The notes below the pieces were generated by a model, which saw only the letters and a list, made by a program, of their open reading frames with translations, was not told where the DNA came from and did no database searches. DNA of 64,000 nucleotides from positions 2,213,095 to 2,277,094 of the forward strand of contig CP070724.1 of NCBI GenBank assembly GCA_020350825.1. Reading direction: 5' to 3'. Source of the stretch: Thermoplasmatales archaeon (GTDB lineage: Archaea; Thermoplasmatota; E2; DHVEG-1). A program made the position numbers and the translations under genes. Of the stretch, positions 46,638 through 53,882 are shown piece after piece (positions within the stretch are counted from its first letter, which is position 1; each line of letters opens with the position of its first letter).

Positions 46638-47033
46638 TTAAAAATTTGGTTTTGATGTTTTCAGTATTTTCGGCCATTTCTTTACGAACGCTGTATGTGT
46701 TTTTGAAATAATTATACAAGTTATTATAATTTGGATGCAGATGCATATTATTTCTTGAATTGGATCCATCCATTGGGGTCTATCCTTAAAAGAGCCGGGG
46801 TAGATTTCTTTTACAACGATGTATCCAAAAGCTGATGAGAGGATATGCTGTTCATTTTGGAAGGATAAATCGTGAAAAAAATGGAATTCAACTGGTTCAC
46901 TGTAAGGATCAATATCTGACATGATCCAATGAATGGCCTCGTGTAATGGTGTGGTTGCAATGATAACGATGCAGGAAAATAAAAAACTGGTAAATACTAT
47001 GTGTAATCTTATTTTTTGTTTTTTTATTTTCAT
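46638..47033 (-). CDS. Small membrane protein with HExxH motif
   Basis: The 131-residue product has a membrane helix (about 10-29) ending directly in TTPLHEAIHW: an HExxH zinc-protease motif (His31, Glu32, His35) at the membrane edge. A central loop of about 55 residues contains several more His and Glu residues, and a second membrane helix (about 95-112) precedes a basic tail. This resembles minimal integral-membrane zincins, though it is much shorter than classical site-2 proteases. There is no ribosome site, and a TATA box (AAATATTTATATCATAAT) about 25-40 bases before the ATG suggests a leaderless gene. It is convergent with the giant surface protein gene. Whether it is an active protease cannot be told. 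Confidence 0.65.
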   Translation of the reverse strand: MKIKKQKIRLHIVFTSFLFSCIVIIATTPLHEAIHWIMSDIDPYSEPVEFHFFHDLSFQNEQHILSSAFGYIVVKEIYPGSFKDRPQWMDPIQEIICICIQIIITCIIISKTHTAFVKKWPKILKTSKPNF

Positions 47034-47259
47034 TTAATTAATAGAATATTATTATGATATAAATATTTTTATATATATTTATGATTGCTTAGGTGATTTT
47101 ACACTTTGCCATTTTACCATAACGCAAATTCCTCCATTTTGCAATTTTAACGGATTAGCTTTAAATACAATTAGTGATAGAATGCATCGTGCTATCAATT
47201 ACCAATATATATATTTGAGGAATCTAAAAACCCAAACAAAAAAACCGAACGGAAACGAA

Positions 47260-48552
47260 ATGAAAGGAAAAAAAATAGAAAAACAAAAAGTTTTTTTATC
47301 CATTATTTCATTTATTATATTTATCTCACTTCTGTTTTTCATACCAGCAACATTGGCCAGCGATCAGATCATAGTCTCATTTAACCCTATTTTAAACGAA
47401 CCACCTTCCCGACCTATTAACCCTTATCCACCAAATAGTACTATGAATGTTGAAATCCCTATCACCCTCAGCGTAAGCGTCTACGATGAAACTGGCAACA
47501 CTGTGGATGTATATTTCTATGATGCATCAGATGACTCACTCATAGGAACAGATTATAATGTAACATCAGATTGGTCAACTGCCTCAGTCACTTGGAGTGG
47601 ATTACAACAAAGCACAATATATCGTTGGTATACAATAGTTAATGATTCAGAATATGAAAATAGAACTGAGACATGGACATTTACTACAAGATCCTATGGC
47701 GGAGGAGGTGGAGGTTACATTCCTCCAATAAATCAAATACCTATCGCTAACATAACCGGCCCACTTATAGGATATGTTAACCAAACTTTGATTTTTTCTG
47801 CCCATTATAGCTATGATCCCGATGGAATAATCACTCATTATCGATGGGATTTCGAAAACGATGGGTTATTTGATATCGACTGGATAGAAGATATCCTCGT
47901 AACTCATACTTATTCTCATCCTGACAATTTTACCATAAAACTACACGTAAAGGACAATGACGGCACCACCTCGACGGATTCTCAAATTATCATTATTAAA
48001 CAATTAGAGCCACCTCTTCATTTACCAATTGCAAAAGCCAATGGCCCTTATATGAGCATTACGAATAAAAACATCACCTTCAACAGTACAGGTAGCTACG
48101 ATCCTGATGGAACAATAGTCAATTATACCTGGGATTTCGGCGATAAAAATATCTCACATATGGAAAACCCTAAACATTCATATATAAAACAGGGGGTTTA
48201 TGTCGTCTTTCTTACTGTTGTCGATAATGACAACCTAAGTAATACTGCTATTGCATCACTTTATATCCGCGACCCGGAGGAACCTGAGGAAGAGAGAGAA
48301 CAACCTCTACCGATACTATTAGGTTTACTCATGATTATTATAGCAACATTAATAAATTACCTCCTAGTATCTAAACGCCTCCGAAATAATAAAAAAGTAA
48401 AAAAATCAGAAACAATAAAGAAAAACAAAGTAACATTAAAAGATATCCAAAACATGACAGCGGAGGTAGATGGGGCCTTATTAGAAGCAAAAATAGCAGA
48501 AACAGAGATGGATAAACTACTGTCTGCATTAGAAGATAAGGATAAAAACTAG
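47260..48552 (+). CDS. Anchored surface protein with two PKD domains
   Basis: The start at ATG 47260 gives a standard signal peptide (KVFLSIISFIIFISLLFFI); an in-frame ATG at 47182 would add 26 polar residues. The product has an Fn3-like domain, a Gly-rich linker (YGGGGGGY), two PKD domains with the typical GPYMSITNKNITFNSTGSYD and YTWDFGD phrases, a membrane helix (LPILLGLLMIIIATLINYLLV) and a cytoplasmic tail with TLKDIQNMTAEVDGAL. The tail resembles that of the NosD-type protein at 51041. PKD domains commonly support protein or sugar binding on archaeal surfaces. It stands alone after the divergent HExxH gene. Confidence 0.85.
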   Translation: MKGKKIEKQKVFLSIISFIIFISLLFFIPATLASDQIIVSFNPILNEPPSRPINPYPPNSTMNVEIPITLSVSVYDETGNTVDVYFYDASDDSLIGTDYNVTSDWSTASVTWSGLQQSTIYRWYTIVNDSEYENRTETWTFTTRSYGGGGGGYIPPINQIPIANITGPLIGYVNQTLIFSAHYSYDPDGIITHYRWDFENDGLFDIDWIEDILVTHTYSHPDNFTIKLHVKDNDGTTSTDSQIIIIKQLEPPLHLPIAKANGPYMSITNKNITFNSTGSYDPDGTIVNYTWDFGDKNISHMENPKHSYIKQGVYVVFLTVVDNDNLSNTAIASLYIRDPEEPEEEREQPLPILLGLLMIIIATLINYLLVSKRLRNNKKVKKSETIKKNKVTLKDIQNMTAEVDGALLEAKIAETEMDKLLSALEDKDKN

Positions 48553-49013
48553 GCAAACATATTACAATATTTCTGGAATAGGGAAATAGCAAATTAAAGC
48601 CAATACTAGATAGTAAACACTTGCTTTAGCTCTGATATTATTGTTTCTTCCGGTTGTTTCGACGATATGCAAAAATGGTCATTGTTTGACCTGTGGAACT
48701 ATCAAATATGATGGACAAAGATTTCTCAATTGGATATTTTAATAAAAATAACAATTAAAATATCCAAACTAGAAAAAAACTTCTATTATAAAATAAAAAA
48801 AGAGTTCTTTAACACCTGACTAGAAATCTAAACTCAAACGCAAGAAAAAAAGGAAAAAACCTAAGAATTAAACATTTTTGAATATTTGGTTGTTGATAAA
48901 CGAAAGATATAAAAACCCCCATCTCCATTTTATCTCTGCACTCGAGGACGGATTTATATTTTACCGTAGGAGAGAACGGTAATATGGGATGCAAAAAAGG
49001 ATGGGATAGAAAC
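48553..49013. other. Intergenic region with a perfect hairpin
   Basis: About 460 bp without a convincing gene. It contains the 14-bp perfect inverted repeat listed separately. At its right end are a TATA-like TTTATATTTTA at about 48953-48963 and an AGGATGG ribosome site for the 49014 gene. Confidence 0.5.
48730..48767 (+). repeat. 14-bp perfect inverted repeat
   Basis: TTGGATATTTTAAT (48730-48743) and ATTAAAATATCCAA (48754-48767) are exact reverse complements separated by ten A-rich bases. It lies about 180 bases after the PKD gene stop. It might be a terminator-like hairpin, a protein-binding site or the trace of a small mobile element. Confidence 0.7.
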
Positions 49014-49526
49014 ATGGAGATTAAGAAAATATATGTTTTAATAATTGTAGCTATAATGATCACGGCTATGACACCAGTCGTTCTTGGTGTACATCAGGAT
49101 TATATTACAGTAACTTTTAATCCTTCAGGGGATATAGACTTAGATGTAACTCCAGCTACAGCCAATTTTAGCACAGTCGTTTTCAGCTCCGAAATTAATT
49201 GGCCTATCGAAGGAGGTACGGACACCTCTTATACGCTTTACAACAATGGTACTGTAGCAGCTGATGTATTTATCTTTAGTAACACTACTACAGATACCAA
49301 AGAACTGACCCTTGAAAATACAGGTAATCCTACTATAGATCAGTTTTGCCTAAATGTTACAGGAAGCAATGCTCAACAGATCACCAACACTAATACCTCT
49401 TGGACCAATGACTTAGTCGGCGGTGGCGGTACACTAACGTTTGGTATTAATTTAGAATTAGGTTCCGGATCTTCAGATTTTGGTTGGCAGAAAACCAGAA
49501 TAAATATAACAGGAGTAATATCATAA
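49014..49526 (+). CDS. Secreted beta-sandwich protein (170 aa)
   Basis: The ATG at 49014 is preferred over one at 48984 because AGGATGG lies nine bases upstream and the protein then opens directly with a signal peptide (MEIKKIYVLIIVAIMITAM). The mature part begins near HQDYITVTFNPSGDIDLDVTP and forms a beta-sandwich with GTVAADVFIFSNTTTDTKEL and LTFGINLELGSG. It resembles the C-terminal domain of the 3205-residue protein and WxL-like cell-surface domains. It has no anchor of its own and may bind a partner such as the Ig-type anchored protein encoded next. Confidence 0.75.
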   Translation: MEIKKIYVLIIVAIMITAMTPVVLGVHQDYITVTFNPSGDIDLDVTPATANFSTVVFSSEINWPIEGGTDTSYTLYNNGTVAADVFIFSNTTTDTKELTLENTGNPTIDQFCLNVTGSNAQQITNTNTSWTNDLVGGGGTLTFGINLELGSGSSDFGWQKTRINITGVIS

Positions 49527-49889
49527 GCAATATGATAAGCGATGGAATTTTAAAAAGGTAGCTTTCATCCTTAAATCATATTTTTCCTTTTTTATAACAA
49601 GGTTTATACCTTTCAAATATTCTAAATATGTTTTTTTGAACCAAAATACATTCAAGAAACAATTGATGATGTTGTAGACGCAAATAATAACGAATCCTTA
49701 AGTGAGAATCAAAAACTTCAACAAAACCATATGATACCCCTTTTGTTTTTCTAATTAAACTCAATATCATATACGATTTGCATATTCACAGAAGGGAGAA
49801 TAACATAAGAATGCATACTTAAGAAAATTTTAAAAACAAATAATCATTCATATTATAAGATAATTGATACTTTGAAAAGGAGGATGGAT
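49527..49889. other. Intergenic region with a probable gene remnant
   Basis: Positions 49638-49754 hold an open stretch reading EPKYIQETIDDVVDANNNES, then LSENQKLQQNHMIPLLFF and a stop. An ATG at 49628 is in frame with it only if one T of the seven-T run is removed. The composition is protein-like, so this may be the remainder of a short gene. A TATA-like element and the AGGAGG site of the next gene are at the right end. Confidence 0.35.
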
Positions 49890-50597
49890 GTGAAAAGACA
49901 AACACTGATTTTTCTAATTTTCCTTTTTTTAGCTGGAAACATTATTCTATTGAGTTCTCCATGTGTAAAAAGCGGAGTAAAGGTGTCTCCAGCGGAATTA
50001 ATAATCACCATTGATGATTACCCTAAAAAAGAAATTCAGTATAAAATTAAGGTTACAAATCCATTTGCTTGGGATATCAGGGTTTACTCAAAAGCAATAC
50101 ACCCATATGGTAAAAAAGAGAATTATACGACGATACCAGATTTATCATGGATTAAAATATTGCCTGTTACTTTAAATATCCCTGCCAACTCTTATAAAGA
50201 ATTTGAAGTGTTTATAAATATACCTGAAGATAAAAAAATGTTGCATTATAACGAAAACTGGGAGGTATGGGTAGTCGTAACACCAAGGCTCACTTCTTTT
50301 TCTGGGGGAGGTGCATTAATCCAATTGCAGCTTGCTGTAAGACTCCTTATTCATACTCCAACAGACACAATGATATCGTGGACACCACTAGCACCATATA
50401 TCCTGTATCCAATATTAGGTATTATCATAAGCTTGATGATATTATCTGCGGTTTTTTTGTATGTTAAAAAGAAAAGAAATATTAAGGATGATAAATCAGC
50501 CATTTTTTTTGTTAAAAAGAAAAAAGAGAGTAGCGTTGAGAAAGAAAAACTTGAATCTAAAAAAAACAATCTTTTCCCACCTCACTATAAATTTTGA
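49890..50597 (+). CDS. Anchored Ig-like surface protein, DUF916-like
   Basis: The GTG at 49890 was chosen because AGGAGG lies six bases upstream; the in-frame TTG at 49872 would precede the ribosome site. The roughly 235-residue product has a signal peptide, an Ig-like domain with VSPAELIITIDDYPKKEIQY and LPVTLNIPANSYKEFEVFINIP, a membrane helix (IISLMILSAVFLYV) and a basic cytoplasmic tail. The phrase order resembles DUF916 domains that accompany WxL proteins in Gram-positive bacteria. It is paralogous to the 53238 gene (both contain PDLSW and a W-E-x-W motif). The gene directly upstream encodes a small beta-sandwich protein, a plausible partner. Confidence 0.75.
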   Translation: MKRQTLIFLIFLFLAGNIILLSSPCVKSGVKVSPAELIITIDDYPKKEIQYKIKVTNPFAWDIRVYSKAIHPYGKKENYTTIPDLSWIKILPVTLNIPANSYKEFEVFINIPEDKKMLHYNENWEVWVVVTPRLTSFSGGGALIQLQLAVRLLIHTPTDTMISWTPLAPYILYPILGIIISLMILSAVFLYVKKKRNIKDDKSAIFFVKKKKESSVEKEKLESKKNNLFPPHYKF

Positions 50598-50787
50598 ACA
50601 AAATAGTCTTAGTGACTCCATGTGATAAAATCTTTTATTTGTCTTGGTATATATCTTTTTTTTAATATTATGTAATCCTTTATCAAATTCTATCGTTCCT
50701 ACAATATAATGCAGAAGATTATTGTGATTTTGATTGAAATTTACCCTATAGTATTTTTTAGCTCAATATCTTAAATTTTTCTCCTTA

Positions 50788-50853
50788 TGTGAATCATATA
50801 TGAATCATATATGATAAAAAAATATTTAAATAAGTGATTCATATGTGATTCAC
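50788..50853. promoter_or_regulatory. Operator-like repeats around the RHH gene promoter
   Basis: The left element (50788-50814) has two direct repeats of TGAATCATATATG. The right element (50834-50853), GTGATTCATATGTGATTCAC, is its near-exact inverse. Between them lies the TATA box ATATTTAAATA (50822-50831). The right element ends two bases before the ATG of the ribbon-helix-helix gene, so a bound protein would block both TATA and start site. Auto-repression is the obvious model. Confidence 0.75.
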
Positions 50854-50855
50854 AC

Positions 50856-51044
50856 ATGGGCAAGATTCAGAGATTTCCTGTCGGTTTCCCCCCTATTATC
50901 CGGGAGATAATAAAACAACAAGTAGGTGAACTAGGAAACTCTGAGGCTGAAGTAGTCAAAAACATGGTCCTAATCTACCTAACTGAAAAAGGACTCCTAA
51001 AGACTATGGAAACAAAAAAGAAAAAAGAGGGGGAGAAGAAATGA
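50856..51044 (+). CDS. Ribbon-helix-helix regulator (62 aa)
   Basis: The product starts MGKIQRFPVGFPPIIREIIK, a short beta-strand followed by two helices (EIIKQQVGELG and SEAEVVKNMVLIYLTEKGLL), the arrangement of archaeal ribbon-helix-helix DNA-binding proteins. The tail is Lys/Glu-rich. No ribosome site precedes the ATG, and the TATA box is about 25-30 bases upstream, so it is probably leaderless. Inverted repeats flank the TATA box. Its stop overlaps the next start (ATGA), so it is cotranscribed with the NosD-type surface protein gene and probably controls it together with itself. Confidence 0.85.
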   Translation: MGKIQRFPVGFPPIIREIIKQQVGELGNSEAEVVKNMVLIYLTEKGLLKTMETKKKKEGEKK

Positions 51045-53212
51045 ATAGGAAACTAGGAGTCCAAATAATCACTCTCTTAGTAACGTTCTTATTCATATTC
51101 ACAACTCTTTCATCCACAGTACAATCTACACCTCCCATACCTCAAGAAACTTTAATAGTTGACATCAATGGAAATGGAGATTACACCAGCATTCAGGATG
51201 CTATCGACAACGCCAACCCAAATGACATTATTGGAATAAAAGAAGGCGTCTATCGAGAAAACAATTTAGAGGTACATAAAAAATTAACAATAGTTGGAAA
51301 TAACCAAGCCAATACTATAATCGATTGTGGAGGCAATAACGGCTTCATCTTAGATAGTTCGAATGTGGATATCCGTAATCTTAAATTAACCAATCCAGGT
51401 GAATATGCGATATATGTTAAACCGGACGGTGATTGGTGTAATATCTCACAGGTAATTATCGAAGCCGCCCAGAAAAATATTGGAATTCGTATAAGAGCAT
51501 CCTCGGTCGTTGTTTCCAATTGTGACATTGTCGGAATTGGTTTAACTGGTACTGGCATCGAATTGCAGGAACAAAACAATATAATCCAGGATTGTAACAT
51601 ATATGGATTCACTGTTGGCGTTTTAGTTCTTATAGGATCTCATCACCATGAGATAAATAACTGTAACATATTTAACAACGAAATTGCTGTTGACATTCGC
51701 ATTGAATCACATGACAATCTAGTATCTAATTGTAATATTTATGTTAATGATTTAGGTATCTATATCTGGCAAAACTCAAATAATAATCTTGTCTATCTTA
51801 ACAACTTCTGGAAAAACGATGTAGACGCAAACGCTCAAGGTAACAACACATGGGATAATAGATCCCAAGGTAACTATTGGGATAAATATAATGGTGTAGA
51901 TAAAGATGGGGATGGACTTGGAGACACACCGTATAAAATATCTGAGGAAAATACTGATAGATACCCGCTAACCTCTATGATACTCCCAGATGAAATAACA
52001 ATACCTACCGATGTAAGACATGTTACTACAACATGGGATAACACACCTTCATTTGCCTGGAGCCCCTCAGTATATAGCAAAGGTGTAGAAGGATACTACG
52101 TCAAAATAGACAATAATTCAGAAACATATGTCGGTGACACAACAAGTTGGTCATCACCAAATAATATTTCAGATGGCGTTCACACATTCTATGTAAGAGC
52201 AATAGGCACTGACGACAAAACGAGCGGATACGTCACAGTTATATTCTCAATTGACACCATGTTTATAGACACAGATGGAGATGGATGGTCAGATGAAGAG
52301 GAACAACAATATGATACTGACCCATATGACCTAGATAACTATCCATTAGACATAGATAACGATCGCATACCTGATTCTTCGGATACCGATGATGACAATG
52401 ACGGTTATAACGACGACATGGAAATATCCTATAAAACGGATACAAAGAACCCGAATAATTACCCAACTGATACAGATGGCGATAAAATACCAGATGAGGA
52501 TGCAACATCAGGATCATACACAGGAGATGTAGACGACGATGATGACAGTCTAATAGATACAATTGAAACCAGCCTTGGATCAAATCCAAAGAATGGATCG
52601 GATACAAAGAAAGTTTACATCACTGGAAAACCATACTATCTCGTTGATGTAACCCAAGATGGTGTATACGACATCCTCTACGAACCCGTAGGCGAAACCA
52701 CAACAGCAGTAGAAAAACACAATGAACACTATCTCATCGATCAAAACGGAGATAGCACATGGGATTACATCTACAACACACCAGATGGATCCGTGTCTCC
52801 ATACGAAGAAGAAATATCCCCCCTTATTATCTGGATACCAATAACCTTAATGATACTGTTAATCATATTGATTATTACCCTATACTTTAAAAGATTTAAA
52901 TGTTGGAAATATAAGGAATTGAAAAAACGTGAGGAAATTATTAAACCTCCATCGATTAGGGAACCTTCAAGAACACATGTCAGTGATAAAGATACAGTAG
53001 AAATGATCAGTCAAACAAAGAACCTACTACAACATATACATCAAGATGTAGAGGTTTACATGGAACAACTCCGTCAACTAGAAAATAAAATCGAATACAC
53101 CACAATTGAGGAAGAGAAGGAAACAACAACATCCGAAGAAAAAACGAGTAAATTAAAAGACATAAGCAACATAGAAGAAGAGGTAGACGAACTCCTCTCT
53201 GGACAAGGATAA
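51041..53212 (+). CDS. NosD-type beta-helix surface protein with calcium repeats
   Basis: The 723-residue product has a signal peptide (about 1-29), a right-handed parallel beta-helix of NosD/CASH type (about 35-300, DYTSIQDAIDNANPNDIIGI, repeated NNLVYLNN-like turns, ending GNYWDKYNGVDKDGDGLGDT), an Fn3-like domain (about 325-405), thrombospondin type-3-like calcium repeats (DTDGDGWSDEEE, DIDNDRIPDSSDTDDDNDGY) and a membrane helix (about 590-615), followed by a cytoplasmic coiled tail ending KLKDISNIEEEVDELLSGQG. Beta-helices of this sort often bind or cleave polysaccharides. GGGGGAG lies five bases before the ATG. It is translationally coupled to the RHH regulator. Confidence 0.87.
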   Translation: MNRKLGVQIITLLVTFLFIFTTLSSTVQSTPPIPQETLIVDINGNGDYTSIQDAIDNANPNDIIGIKEGVYRENNLEVHKKLTIVGNNQANTIIDCGGNNGFILDSSNVDIRNLKLTNPGEYAIYVKPDGDWCNISQVIIEAAQKNIGIRIRASSVVVSNCDIVGIGLTGTGIELQEQNNIIQDCNIYGFTVGVLVLIGSHHHEINNCNIFNNEIAVDIRIESHDNLVSNCNIYVNDLGIYIWQNSNNNLVYLNNFWKNDVDANAQGNNTWDNRSQGNYWDKYNGVDKDGDGLGDTPYKISEENTDRYPLTSMILPDEITIPTDVRHVTTTWDNTPSFAWSPSVYSKGVEGYYVKIDNNSETYVGDTTSWSSPNNISDGVHTFYVRAIGTDDKTSGYVTVIFSIDTMFIDTDGDGWSDEEEQQYDTDPYDLDNYPLDIDNDRIPDSSDTDDDNDGYNDDMEISYKTDTKNPNNYPTDTDGDKIPDEDATSGSYTGDVDDDDDSLIDTIETSLGSNPKNGSDTKKVYITGKPYYLVDVTQDGVYDILYEPVGETTTAVEKHNEHYLIDQNGDSTWDYIYNTPDGSVSPYEEEISPLIIWIPITLMILLIILIITLYFKRFKCWKYKELKKREEIIKPPSIREPSRTHVSDKDTVEMISQTKNLLQHIHQDVEVYMEQLRQLENKIEYTTIEEEKETTTSEEKTSKLKDISNIEEEVDELLSGQG

Positions 53213-53237
53213 AAACTGAAACGTGGAGACATGGTAT

Positions 53238-53837
53238 ATGAAAAAAACACCTGTTTTACTCATACTATTATTACTCTCCCTATTTTCTTCTGCGTTTGCC
53301 AATGCAACTATAGTTGTTGATCCGTTAGAACTAATGATAAGGTTGGATAACGAGTTCATACATGGTAACACTTCAAAAAATATAACGATAATAAACAAAA
53401 ACGACTACAGCATTAATGTAACATGGTATCTCGAACATCCAAATCCTATATCCTATCTAAGACCTAATAGAACATTCATACCAGATTTATCCTGGGTTAA
53501 TGTAGAACCAAAATGGCTAGTAATTCCACCAGCAAGTGCTGCATTGTTTTATATCCAACTAAACATCCCCGAAATAGAAGAACTATTAGATCAACATTGG
53601 GAGACATGGGTTACCTTTCAACTAGACGAAAATAATGGCGGCGGAGGCGTCTTTGAATACGAATATGCAATTCGAGTGTATATAGACACCCCCTATAAAA
53701 CGACAATTAATAACTCCCCTAATAATAACTCCAACTCAAATTATTATAACATATATTACATTTTTATAGCAGGAACGGTAATAACATTAACAATTCTGGT
53801 AGTACTATTTTATAAGAAGAAAATGAAAAAAAAATGA
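53238..53837 (+). CDS. Anchored Ig-like surface protein, DUF916-like paralogue
   Basis: The ATG at 53238 lies nine bases after GGAG; a GTG at 53223 is less likely. The 199-residue product has a signal peptide (KKTPVLLILLLLSLFSSAFA), an Ig-like domain with TIVVDPLELMIRLDN, FIPDLSWVNVEPKWLVIPP and HWETWVTFQLD, an Asn/Ser-rich linker, and a C-terminal membrane helix (YYIFIAGTVITLTILVVLFY) with a basic tail. It is a paralogue of the 49890 protein. It follows the NosD-type gene by 25 bases and is probably in the same operon. Confidence 0.78.
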   Translation: MKKTPVLLILLLLSLFSSAFANATIVVDPLELMIRLDNEFIHGNTSKNITIINKNDYSINVTWYLEHPNPISYLRPNRTFIPDLSWVNVEPKWLVIPPASAALFYIQLNIPEIEELLDQHWETWVTFQLDENNGGGGVFEYEYAIRVYIDTPYKTTINNSPNNNSNSNYYNIYYIFIAGTVITLTILVVLFYKKKMKKK

Positions 53838-53882
53838 CGTATTTATAGAAACCTAACAATTAGTTTATATCTTTAAAAGATG

